Origin: Anopheles merus
Lineage: Eukaryota > Arthropoda > Insecta > Diptera > Culicidae
Assembly (NCBI RefSeq): GCF_017562075.2
Contig: NC_054082.1
Coordinates: 15,659,286 to 15,723,285, forward strand
Direction: 5' to 3'
Length of the DNA stretch: 64,000 bases
Shown here: positions 1 through 11,564 of the stretch, in pieces
Numbering within the stretch: the stretch's first letter is position 1
Layout of the letters: every line of letters begins with the position of its first letter
Translations under genes and position numbers: made by a program
The notes under the pieces: generated by a model
Told to the model about the DNA's origin: nothing
What the model saw: the letters and a program-made list of their open reading frames with translations, nothing else
Databases searched by the model: none

Positions 1-88
1 CAATGTCCCTTAAATGTCCATTCCGGGGAGAGTTTCTTTTGTAGATTGGATAAGCCCAAAGAGATTGCCCATTGGCTGCGATTGGCTA

Positions 89-110
89 TGTGTGTGTGTG
101 TGTGTGTGTG
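89..110. repeat. (TG)11 microsatellite
   Basis: Eleven uninterrupted TG units. Read on the opposite strand it is CA. It creates apparent Cys-Val or Thr-His runs in overlapping frames that should not be read as protein. Confidence 0.97.
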
Positions 111-470
111 GGCGGCCGGTCGGAACAGAATAAAAACCCATTGCAGGTGACAGGAGCAACATGTTGGAGCAACCGAGCAACATCCGCAAAATTCGAACGC
201 ATTCCAGTAAATTGTGGGCTAAGTTTCGCATTTGCCTTCATCCCGACCGAAACCCAAATCAAATGACATTGCAACGTACCTTGTTCGTTTTTTTTTTCTT
301 CTGATTCTCACTCTCTCAAATCTAACCTCACAAACGTCCTAGTCGACCATCGATTTGGAGCGGGAGTGATCCTGGAGTCCTTAAGATTCTGGTCCACGTC
401 CATCCACGAACAACCGTCTGCACACCGTCCGTGCGGAACATTTCGGTGTGGCTCTTTAAACAAAACACCA

Positions 471-494
471 ACACACACACACACACACACACAC
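471..494. repeat. (AC)12 microsatellite
   Basis: Twelve uninterrupted AC units, complementary in sense to the TG array about 380 bases upstream. Confidence 0.97.
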
Positions 495-3086
495 AAAACC
501 AACCCACAGAAAGGCTGCAGAAAATTTTCATCTCACCAGCAACCGGGGTAAGAACAGGGCGCGCGCCACCCCGGAGGCAATAAAAACGTCATAAAATGGG
601 AAGCAATCTTTTTTGGACCGAGAGGTTTTCTCCACGTGAAACGTGAATTGAATTTTGATTGGGAATTGGGAGGCCGGTTCCCTGGCTACAGGGAACCGTT
701 CTGGAGTTGGGCTGGAGAGTGATTTGGATTCCACTGGGCGCGCGGGTTTGTCAGTTGTCCGCAGAAAACCTTCCCGCACAAACAAACGTATCGGAATCGT
801 CTTGAAATTTGATCCCGTGGTTCTCATCCCAACGTGGGCCAACTAGTGCTTATCACGTGCCTTCCAATGTAACCGGGAAAATACAGCGGGTGGGGATGTA
901 AAGGAAGTGGATTTGGATGATCGCGGAGAAGATGTTTGCGAAATTTAGATTAACCATCGTACACGCGCCGCATATGCTGGTCGGAGCTGTGCAGCCCGGC
1001 AGTTCTGCTGGTCGGCCAAGATGACAACGGCGTTTTAATAGGCCCGTCCACAGGGAGAACGGTGTCCCGGGGTTTCGCGAGACCATTTTACGGCCAACGA
1101 TTGCCAGCTGTCGGCGGTTAGGGTAGCCGCTGCGTTGACTGCAAATGATCGAGACCGTTCTGCGAATCGATACATTAAACGACGGTTGAGTTGTGATGGG
1201 AATTGCGAATACGTATTGGTACATTAGTTCAACGGTTGTGATTGAGAGGGAAGTGCTTGCGAAAAGACTTGACATCTTCGTTCCTATTTAAAGGCAAACA
1301 TGTTTTCATACCATTCCAAACATGAGTAATTATTTAAAAGATTCCTTAAAGCGTTTATTCTGACTACAGGTACCAACTCTTAAAGCTCTCTCGAGAAGTC
1401 TTTAAGCAAAAAGCAGCCCCGATTTCGAGCGGAGTTTTCGGCTGTTTGCTCTAATTATCAATAGCGTACACTTTGTGGTGCCAACTTTTTTTTTTGTGTG
1501 TGTATTATTTGCATTCTACTCATTTGCTGACTTTATTCAAACCGCATTAGAGCGGCACCAAGCTGCGTTCCATGCGATGCCCTGCCCAATATTCCTCCCG
1601 ATGCTCAACCCTCTACGAACGCACGAATGAAGAGCTGTTTCATTATCGGCAACAGTAATCGGCATGTTCAATATTTGCACCCGTTCGACCCAGCGGAAAA
1701 TCGGAAATCCAGGGTTTGTCCTAATTAGCATACCCGCACCAATAGCAAAATCAGACGCGCACACACACACACAAACACAGTCACTGCCACCGGTTGCGAT
1801 TCATCTTGAGAATTATGATTAGCTTCCGAGCGTTTGAGTAAATACCGGGCGGGTGGACGGGGCCAATTCCCCGTCCAAAAGGCAAACAACACTGCACAGG
1901 AGGGAGGCTCAAGTGGACCAGCAGCTTCCCAAACCTGCGGGCAGATTGCAAGAACGCACACGCATGCTCTGTCCCTTGTGCAATGTTTCCCCGTTCAACT
2001 TCTGTAGCTGCTGCTACTGCCTTCAAGATTCCGGTGTCCGAGGCTTTCGGGTATCGTGTCACCCGATGCCGTCGCCACCACCGCCGGCATCAAACATTGC
2101 CATTTCGACAGTTAACGTTCGTACCGTCAGAGGAACGGTCGGACACTTGCTCGCTCGCTCTGTGTTTTGTGGGCAGCAATGTAGTCAATGCACCCGTGCG
2201 CGACCCCGTGGTCGTCACCCGGATGAACAATATTAGCAAATCGTGACTAAAATTACACACACACTGGTACTGGTCGCGAATGTCAACGCAGGGCACTCCG
2301 TACCTCGCCCTCGCGTTACCCGTTGGCCACACTGGGGTGTAATATTGGACCTCGATTTTCCGGTGCACTGCCCGCCGATTGTGTTTGAGTAGCAAATTTT
2401 GAGCGTCGGTTCCGGGGCCGGAACGATGCGATTTGGGACAGGGGAGTTCGCTCGTCATGGTTATTGCTCTGCCATCTGCGGGTTTCATTAGCTTTGTTAT
2501 GTGGTTGATTTGCATGCTAAACAATGTACACATGCGTGTGTGTCACGCTCTATACGGGCGAGGCTGGGGCACAGAGGGGACGATTTACGCGGTGAATACT
2601 TCTTGTAAGTTATGTGGCATATTCATTATGCAGCCCTGAGCACCCCGAACACACGCACACTGCTGATGAACGAGCATTGAATCGAACGGTACAGCATCAT
2701 TCGATTGTTTGCCGAAACCTGGCGACCTCCCCACGGGATGGTACAGGGATATTATCAATATTCATCGGATTGCTCTCAAATTTGCGCAATCCGTTTGCTG
2801 GCTGGTAATGGTAAACATGACAGACTTGGTTCGTAACATTCTGGGGGTTTTCAGGAATCGCAGTTACCGCTGAAGGATTTTGAAAGGTTTTCCATTTCAG
2901 ATTGGAAATTCATTGGAAGTCGAATTCCCTACTCATATCAATAGCATATCGAATAGTTCTGAATTATGGAGTTCAAGGACGTCGAGGCCCAAAACCTGTT
3001 GTAATTGACGCCGTAAGTACTAATACTTCAATAAGAGTTTTCTAGGATTCATAATCTCCAAAATTATCTACTGATAGCTTTGCCAT

Positions 3087-3127
3087 AACATGTTTAAAGG
3101 AACACATGTTAGTCCAGCTCCTTTAAA
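3087..3127. repeat. Overlapping small inverted repeats
   Basis: Two alternative hairpins share bases. AACATGT at 3,087-3,093 pairs with ACATGTT at 3,104-3,110. TTTAAAGGA at 3,093-3,101 pairs with TCCTTTAAA at 3,119-3,127. Both pairings are perfect but short, so function cannot be inferred. Confidence 0.6.
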
Positions 3128-4199
3128 GATCCCTCGAATTCTTCATACTCCAAATTCCAAAAACCTTGTTCCTCCATACAAATCGAGGCAATCAGGAGAT
3201 CTCGCTCACTTGCTACCTCCGAAACACAAACCGTTACCAGTTTATCAATGGACCCCTATTGCACTGGAACGTGTCAAGCCAACATTACCCTGCCCCTCCC
3301 CCCAGAGCTTCTCTCCAGATTCGGTGGACATATAATTGAGCGTGAATATATGTGCGGTCGCTGCCTACTGCATTCCACGCATCGAACAAAACCTCTTACA
3401 CGCACGTCCCACAATAAGCAACAGCAACAATAGCACGTCCACCCGACCAGCCAGCATTAATTTCCATTCCAGAATGTCAAAAATAACGAACCCACATTCC
3501 GGAACGGTCTGCGCTTCTTACGCGCACCTATGACTCTATTCCTGCCGGCAGACCCCCAGCCTCCACCACCATATTCTTCATCACTTCGATCTAGATAATG
3601 TCGGATGACATTGATCCATCAGATCTGGTCGGTGCGATCGGCATGATCGGACCAGAGCTTAAAAGGTTGCACGCATGGCTTATGCCGGCCGGACTCCCGG
3701 CTATCGAGATGATTACGAGTGCTCCCAGTCTTTGGTCGCGGATCACTCGGTGGCTTAGCAGCAGCAGCAGCAGCAGTCGATCTTTGACCGATTGGGTCCG
3801 ATTTCCATAATACCTCTGTGGTTGGCTGGCTGTTGGTCAAGTAACAAGAGGAGAACAAAACGGAAAGACAACGGCCGTCTATCTGCACTTGCTCACTCTT
3901 GCTCTCTCTCTCTCTCTCGCTCGGTCTTTCTTAACGTTCAAGTGGCGTGAATAATTTGGCAATCCGGTATTCTGACCCGCAAACGCTCGGGTCCCACCGC
4001 TGATCTGGCCGCCCGATCTCCGGTGGGTCCGGTTCCAAAGTTTTGATGAAGTACCGCCTTTTCCCGCACATCCACAACTCATTCCGCTTATCGATCATAA
4101 ACGATCGCTCCAATCACACGCATCTTGGCATCTCGACTTGCGCTTGGGCTACGTGTGGTAGAGCTAATCCTAACTACTGCCGAACCCCATCGCTACGGC

Positions 4200-5280
4200 G
4201 GCCAAGGTGCGGACGGGCAAGGTAGCCCTGAGACACGGAATCGAAATGATAAAATTGATTAATGATTTTTAATCGATTCGATACGGGTCGACAAAGGCGA
4301 GCAGGGGAGCGCCTGGGCAAGACAGATCTAATAGGAATAGCAACACCGTTGCGGACTCTGGCTATCGTCGGCCTCGATCTCGCACCCGCGTCACTCTCGC
4401 ATCGCCCCTGGGGGGATAAGTGCGATCAGCCGTTTTTTTTCTAAACGGAGCACCCAGCGTACAGTGTTATCCTCTGCAGAACGGACGGACGGACGGGGTG
4501 ACGAGATCGAAAGCGATTCCCGCGCACATTGGAAGAAGCGGGCGGACGACGACTACTGGTGGCTACTTCTGCCCCGGTTCTGCCCGGGACCGGGCAGCAA
4601 AGCGATCGCTTTGCTACGGACAGCTAACGACCATTTATCTGATGTGAGAAATGGATCAGTTATCGAAATGGGATCACTCTAATCGATTGTCGGATTGTTT
4701 TTATTGGCATCGAATGGAAAATGACAGTTTAGAAACGCTGTTCGGTGCGCTGGGAGGATCGCTGAGGATGGGCGAAACACGGGTGGAGGGAAGTGGAAGA
4801 AATATGATTTCGTATTACGATTTTTATTTTCTTCGTTCCTCCATTGGCGTTAACCAGTTTTGCTTGGCCGATGTTCTACGACAAGGAAGCATGCGTTCCA
4901 TCGCACGTTTTTATATCGATTGGATGATTCATAATGGAGCCGGAGTAGACTTTAATGATGCTCTCTAGGTAAATGGATCCAGCAATGCGGACAGCTATGG
5001 ACAGACACAAGAGCAATTCGTTGCCACAATGTGGATGCTGTACAACAAAAAAAAGAAAGGAAACAAACAAGGAATCTTCAGAGATCTCCTACTAACAGAC
5101 ACACGCAGCGCCATCTGTGAAGAAACTCATTTTGGAAGCTTGTTTTAGCCTTTTTTGGGAAGAAATGTTTCAAATTTATTCAACTCTCTTACCCAAAACC
5201 GTTCGCTAAAACAACACCATCAGGCAATATACAAGTGTACAGGCAATCATAAAGAATTAAAATCATTTCCCATTTCTCCC
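4200..5280. other. ATCGAT-rich non-coding block
   Basis: ATCGAT recurs within a longer AT-rich context near 4,272, 4,681 and 4,914, with further CGAT-type words nearby. This is a motif class bound by Cut/Onecut homeodomain proteins, and by DREF/BEAF-type factors when extended. I see this only as a possible regulatory cluster. A 105-codon plus-strand frame (4,651-4,968, ATG start) lies inside it and is listed separately. Confidence 0.35.
4651..4968 (+). CDS. Unrecognised 105-aa open frame, possibly coding
   Basis: The frame starts with ATG and ends in TAG. The predicted product is soluble, with no signal peptide, no membrane segment and no motif I recognise. Its second half is rich in hydrophobic and aromatic residues. 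The stop is immediately followed by GTAAAT, which could be a splice donor if the frame were an exon read differently. Codon use is unremarkable. A random frame of this length is common in 64 kb, so this is recorded only because the block is otherwise empty. Confidence 0.1.
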   Translation: MDQLSKWDHSNRLSDCFYWHRMENDSLETLFGALGGSLRMGETRVEGSGRNMISYYDFYFLRSSIGVNQFCLADVLRQGSMRSIARFYIDWMIHNGAGVDFNDAL

Positions 5281-5518
5281 TAATAATGCAAACGATCTGG
5301 CATTAGCTGTGACAGACGAAATGCCGTCTCTCCGATTCGCTCCGCCCGGGGGCGCTGTTGGCAGCTCTGTGCGCACATGCCATAGGCGCGGATGCAAATG
5401 TAAAATAGTAAACATGATGGTTTAGTAGCGCTCGGGCGAACCTTTCTTCCAACCGACCGTAACCTGTCAAAAAGGTAGAAGTGCATCATTTACCTTTTGC
5501 CGTAACCGTAGGCGACAC

Positions 5519-5536
5519 CACACACACACACACACA
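5519..5536. repeat. (CA)9 microsatellite
   Basis: Nine CA units ending before ATGG. Confidence 0.95.
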
Positions 5537-8500
5537 TGGAAACAAATGATTTCGTACGCTCGGTGGCACTGAGCCACCAAAGCCAAGACAGCCTCATCCT
5601 CTGGTTCACCCTCCTGCCCCCTTGAACACGGCACGAACACTTGAGCCGTGTCGTTTCTCATGTGCTTTATGAGCCTGAAACGATTACATCCGCTCGACAG
5701 CGGAGCGGTCCCGTGTCGCATATTTCGGACCGATTCCGAACCGGTGGTGGAGCCGGGGTTGTCACACTGAGCAGCTCTGCACTGAAGGTGTACAGCAACA
5801 AAGCAAAAAGAAGACCAATACGTATCATCACAAAGGCAGGGTGCAAAAGCCCAAAAAAACCGCCAGCGGCAGGCGATACGGAAGGAGGGCTGGTCTGTCT
5901 AACGCGAGCCGCGTCGTCAGTTGTTGGGCCTCACGCGTCAAATGTAGATCTCGGGCGCAGCACACATTAATTCGCTTCGGTTTGTTGGTTGATTGTGTTT
6001 TTAAATTCGCCCCACCCCTGCCCGAAGCGTGTGGTTCCTAAAAACAAACAAAACATTCTAATGCCGGTCTCCCTGCCCCCCCAGGTCCTGGATGGCACTG
6101 ACGATTGCCGAATTGTAGCCGCGATGTCGAGCCGGTGCGATGAAAACTGTTCCGGAAGGCTTCACACGCTGTGGGCCGGCTTGTGTTGCGCGATCCATTT
6201 CCGTTTCGAGTGGTTGGCCCGAAAAAAATGGCCGCCTGTCAGGCCAGCTGTCAGTGCAGGGTGACAGCAGTAGCAGCAGCAGCAGCAGCAAAAGTCGCGG
6301 TAACGTTCGTTCGTGTGCTTGGCCAGCTACCCGAGCACGCGGTCGGTAATGATCCATAAATCGCAGACCATTTTTATCACCGTTGTCGACCGCGGTACCG
6401 GCGGTGCCCGGACCGAAGTTCGATTCTTATCTGCGGCCAACAAATTATATCCCATTAAGCTGAACACCGCGTGCTTGTGTGTCCCGATGGTTTTGCACGC
6501 GACGATGCCCAACCGAAGACAAAAAAAACAAATTGGCCGAACTTTGGCCACCTAGCGCTTTGTGGTCTTCTATTCCAACGTTGCCCAGTTGAGCTCACTA
6601 TCCCAGTAGAAGCAAATCCCACGCCAAAACCAGAAAAAGAATGGAATGGTGCAGGGTTCCACCACGGTCACGCTATATGACTTCCAATGACTTTTTGTGG
6701 CCGGCAGAAGTTGAAGTTGCCCCTTTTTCGTTTGATGCCCCCGTTGACCCGTATCTTTTTCGAAATTTGGGTTTGCCAAATTTTCGGAGCTCGCCCGACC
6801 GATCGCTGAAGGCTGAAGAGGTGGATGAGGAGAGAGGGAGAATGAAAACAAAAATGTAATTCCCCTAATAAAGTCATTATCCAAAAATTAATTTGCTGGA
6901 AAACCATCGGTCCGTCCGCCAGCGGGACAGAACCGACTGCAGGGGGTGTTCGCGTAGCGCGACATTTCAACCGGACGTCATGTACCGCGCGGAGGGGAAA
7001 CAAAACAAATGATCGTGCACTATTTGTTCTTTGTTGTGCGTCGCATGCGTTCCGTCTAATTGTCACATGGGAGAAGGTGTGTTGGTTTGGCATGTTTGTT
7101 TCTTTTTTTGCGTTTGTATGATCCGGGGAAAAGAGCTTATGCTTATTGTGCTTCCATGTCAGTGAACGATCAAACTAATTCTACTCTAAGCTGTGAAAAC
7201 GGTCATACATTTAAGCGATAATGCACGAAACTTTCATGCAAATTCAGCATAAAAATCGCATTTAAATACAAACAAGCTTTTGTGTTTGTTTTTTTCAACA
7301 TAACCGCTCCAGCTTACACCAGGAGTGGCATGGATTAACGCACAATAGCAGCAAGGCAGTAAAAATCCACTTGAAACACAATTCCATTGCACGTGTACAG
7401 TGTGAAGCGGGCGTTAATAAAAGCGTACCAATGAACAAAACTATTTTCCACCCGGGTTTACTTTCCCTCCCCGTGCAGCATAAGAAATTGGCTTGACGCT
7501 GCGGGTACAGAACACGCTTCGCTGACTTTTCGATCACTTGAGGTGTGTGGTGCGGCGACACCTCGGATGTCACGACACAAACAGGTGGAGAGTGTGCACG
7601 TTCATTAGCATTATTCATGCGGCAACACCTTCCGCATTACGAAAGGTGTGTTAGCATAAAGACATTGATCGAGTGACCCGGGGCGGCAACCCGGGGCAAA
7701 ATGGGGGTTGGTTTGTTTTCGCCTTTTTTTCTCCTTTTATTTACTCAGTGAAAATAGATTGATTATTGTTGTGGCTGATTGGTACGATAGCAGTGTTTAC
7801 CTTTCTTTGCTAAAGCCACAACTCGTATAGCTTGGTTGATTGTCTGGTGTTGGTGTGGTTTTGTCTCTGTGGCGCTATTGTCGTCGCATTTCAGTGAGCT
7901 ATTTAATTAAAAGCAAACGTTCTATTGCCCTTCAATCTTCAATTGATTTTTTCCCAGGGAAATTCATAAAATAAAAGCAGGCACACAAAACACCATTGCA
8001 GACACATACAAACTACTATTGGCATTCGGGATCCACACACTCAGCTGCAATTGTTCGGGCACTATGCACCTCCTGCAGCTACAGTGCGACCCCACACAAC
8101 CGTTCGTGTGCTGTTGACGGTAGCACACGAAAGTGCATTTTCAATAGAAGCAGCACCAGCAGCACATACTAAAAATGCACCCATTTCTTTACATGCTAAC
8201 AAAGTCGGGATGGGGTGGTTCCTCCTTGTACGTTGGTTTTACGTGGTGCGCCGTAGAGCAGTGAACGGCAAAAACACATATATTGTTGATTTATACGTGA
8301 AATAGGCACCAACCAGGACCGTGGACGTACCGGCGACGCATAAACCGGGCGCTGAACTCGATTTAGCTGATTGGAATGTCACGGATGCGGCAGCGGCAGC
8401 ATATTTGCACTCGAAAGGATTCGCCAAGAATTCGAGAGCACTTCACAATGCTTTTCCAAACACTTTCCCTTTCTCTCTCGCTCTCTCGCTCTCCAAACTT

Positions 8501-10685
8501 TGGCGGTCTGGCGGTTGGATTGAAGCGCCTATAACCAATCGAAGGCTGGGCTGGCTGTGCAATCAGCGGTAAAGCCAGGCGCTGAGTGCCGAAATCGAAA
8601 CCAATCCACCGGTTCCGGGGCAAGTAGTATACGGAGCGGCAGTGACGCGTTGATCGATGAATGGAATAATTAATTCAAAATAATCATCATTGCATATTCA
8701 TTTGCCAAAGCGCGTATTTATTCATCAACCGGGCCCCGGCCCCGGTGTGTCTGTGTGTTACCTTTTTTTCCTGGATTTTTGGAAAGAAGCAAGGGAAACC
8801 CGTACAGCGATGGAAAAGCAAACGCGAATGTCTTTGTTGCGCCTGCCGTCGTTGTGTGCTGTGGCTCGGTTCACTGCGGGCAAGGACGCATTGATGATCG
8901 CGCCTCCAAAATAATATCGACTCCCCCTTTACACCTGGTGCTTCTCTGGTCTAATTATGCCTTGTTACACCTTTTCCGTTCGTGATGCAGGGGGACCTGA
9001 AACAGAGTGGAGACCGTTGCAAAGCAGATGCTTGCATAATGAACAGAAATTTGATGTACACCGGCAAGCGCGTGTTTGGGTGTGTCTGAGTGGCAAAGCG
9101 CCCTTTGATTGGATTCGGATTTCAACTGTACCGAACATCGATAATGCGGATCCCATTGAATACAGTTTCGTTTGTAAGGGCTGCGCCCCACCGGTGCCGG
9201 ATTGTGGCGCTTTCCGCATCGAGAAGCATTGCGTTTGGGTGCTTATTATTGTATTCAAAAAAAGATCTTACCATCGTGCAAATATGATCCAATCAAAAGG
9301 AATCAAATGAATAAAATGAATCTCCCATCGCAACGTGAAGAAGATGCAATGATTTGAGGTCTTTTTCAGGAACAATCACAGATACAGATACATGTTGCTT
9401 CTCGTAAAGCACTCGGAAAAAAAACCCAAATTCCTCCATTGATTGAATATCCAACATAAACCATCACAAAGCAACGGCCCTATTTCGATCAAATATCGTA
9501 AACCATGACCTAACGACGAAAGAGTTCATCTCCAGCCAGCTTTTAAGCTTTCTGACGGCAAAAAAATTCAATTTGTGATTAACAGCAGTACCTGTACTGA
9601 CTGATACGATAGATTGATAGTAAGATGGAAGCCTTAATGTCTAGAATGTGCCGTTGCACTTGTTGCCAGCTCCAACCTACTCGCCCGTTCGCTCCGTAAA
9701 ATGAAATGCACTTTTCGTGACGATCAAAGTTAATTGAACGAGCCACAATACCCGGCACATCTCGCAAGGACGTGCGATGAGTTCCCGTCCGACGAGGAAG
9801 AACTCTAGAAGCCTAATGCTACACGGCGGAGTTAAAATCAGCTTCTCCACAGAGATCTTATCATCGCAATCTCGGCAATCGCGTTAAAAAGTTTAAAATA
9901 ACAACAGTTTTGGGAAGAGCACAAAATCCAAACTCATAACTTTGAAAAGCCAATTTTTGCACAAATGCTGCACAATCTGCAGTTCCGCAAAGTGTGTTCA
10001 ATAAATCGCACCCATCCCACCCAGGGCAGGCGCGAAGGGTCGAAGAAAAACAAAACAAAATCCCAAATTGGTTGTTGGCGCAGGTGATTTCCTCCTCCCA
10101 CCCCCCCCCCCTGCCCCCTCACACTGGGGTAGATAAACCTGTTAAGCGAATTTATGTTAATTGAAAGAAGATTAAAGGGCCGATAAGGGCGCAGCGAAGC
10201 GATGTCGAAGAAGCAACCGGAACGCGCTGCAAACGGTGAAAGGCAACACAAAAAGCCGTTGCGTACGGACGATGGACGATGGTCATATTTCCTCGACCAT
10301 CCCCCTTACACGGCGTGCTGTGGCGGCGGTGGGCGTACGGGGCGCGCTGCTGTCGATAAGCCATCATCATGGGGCTAGTAATAATAGTAATGACAATAGT
10401 ACCACTAACGATGAATGGTGAATAAAAAAAGGAAAGGAACCACGGTTGGAGGGTTGCGAGTGACCACCAACCGATTCGGTGGTAAACACGATTGATGAGC
10501 CCAATCTACGGGACCCAACAGCTAAGCTGGGAAGCGTGAATGGACGCAGAAAGTGTGTTCCCGTGTTTTGTGCGAGTCGATTTGCCCGGCGCGTTCATTA
10601 GTGCAAAGGGAAATAAATCCAATGTCTCCACCGCTTTCCACCCGAAATGATGATGAACCATAACTCACCAGCAATAGAGCAGTGC

Positions 10686-10703
10686 GGGGGGGGGAGGGGG
10701 GGG
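10686..10703 (+). repeat. Poly-G tract with one interruption
   Basis: Nine G, one A, eight G on the plus strand. Such a run can adopt G-quadruplex structure and is prone to length error in sequencing. Confidence 0.9.
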
Positions 10704-11035
10704 AAGCCGCCTTGAAAAGGTAGTGGTGGCGTGACACATAAGCATAAGAAAAACAAATGAGACCATCATGCAAATCAACCGATCGGTCTTTTTTTGGTTG
10801 CGGTTGTTGTTGTTGCTGGGACCATTCCTGCCGGGGATTCACATCCTCGTGGGGTTTGGATTTTGGGGTTACCGGGCAGTGAACAAAGGTAAAGAAAAAT
10901 GTGTAGGTACATGGGTGGCGGCTTGCTTGTGCGTTCATTATGGCATAGTTTAGGCCATGCTTAGAGGCAGCCGGGATAACAAACGATGCGGACGATGAGC
11001 CATTGACATATTTTACGCGTGCATGCCCACGTCGG

Positions 11036-11036
<1 letters not shown>

Positions 11037-11094
<58 letters not shown>
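11037..11094. repeat. (CA)29 microsatellite
   Basis: The longest uninterrupted CA array in the window. It gives an artificial minus-strand frame of 189 codons beginning with a Cys-Val repeat. Confidence 0.98.
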
Positions 11095-11095
<1 letters not shown>

Positions 11096-11335
11096 CCACA
11101 CTTGTTTGGGCCGTTACCATAACTAAAGATGAGCCACTCTTAATGAAAAAAAGGTTTTATTTTGCGCCCCGATGGCTTTTTTGAAACCCAGACGGAAGAT
11201 GGAGAACGAAGCCGGGCGAGTAAAAAACGAGGCAAATTTCTAATATAATGAAGCGAAAAGAGGTGGAAATTTATTGAACATTAGCGTGTGATGCCGCTGC
11301 CATTTGTTTTTAGCACCCTCCCCGATTCAGCTGAT

Positions 11336-11337
<2 letters not shown>

Positions 11338-11390
<53 letters not shown>
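11338..11390. repeat. AC microsatellite, about 26 units
   Basis: Uninterrupted AC array about 240 bases after the previous one and in the same orientation. It is flanked on the right by TGTGGG. Confidence 0.98.
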
Positions 11391-11393
<3 letters not shown>

Positions 11394-11520
11394 GGGAAGA
11401 CATTGTCATGTCCAACAAATTCGATGCGAAGAATTTGTGAGTTCCCTGGATGTGTATACGATTTGCATAATTTATATGCATCTTAAACAACAAAAGGCCC
11501 AACAATTATAAGCGCATTAA

Positions 11521-11564
11521 GTGTGTGTGTGTGTGTGGAAATTTAACGTTCACACACACACACA
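11521..11564. repeat. GT/CA inverted pair, potential cruciform
   Basis: A GT run at 11,521-11,537 is followed, after about 13 bases centred on AAATTTAACGTT, by a CA run at 11,551-11,564. The two arms are complementary, so the block can form a hairpin on either strand. Confidence 0.9.

Larger units (their letters stand above)
1..4199. other. Non-coding DNA with short microsatellites
   Basis: No reading frame here is convincing. The stretch holds the two dinucleotide arrays listed separately, a short AC run near 1,760-1,773, overlapping small inverted repeats at 3,087-3,127, an AGC run at 3,757-3,777 and a CT run at about 3,901-3,919. A 140-codon minus-strand frame at 853-1,275 starts with ATG, but frames of that length are expected by chance in a window of this size and composition, and it shows no motif I know. 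Confidence 0.75.
5281..11036. other. Unique non-coding DNA
   Basis: I see no exon, RNA gene or transposon I can support. The stretch contains a CA array at 5,519-5,536, an AGC run near 6,270-6,290, and an interrupted G tract at 10,686-10,703 (nine G, one A, eight G) that could form a G-quadruplex. Scattered homeodomain-type words such as TTAATT and ATGCAAAT would fit a regulatory or intronic region, but they are not specific. Confidence 0.65.

Noticed and set aside
10522..11091. 189-codon minus-strand frame starting with a Cys-Val repeat
   Set aside because: It is opened and extended by the (CA)29 array; the remainder has no domain.
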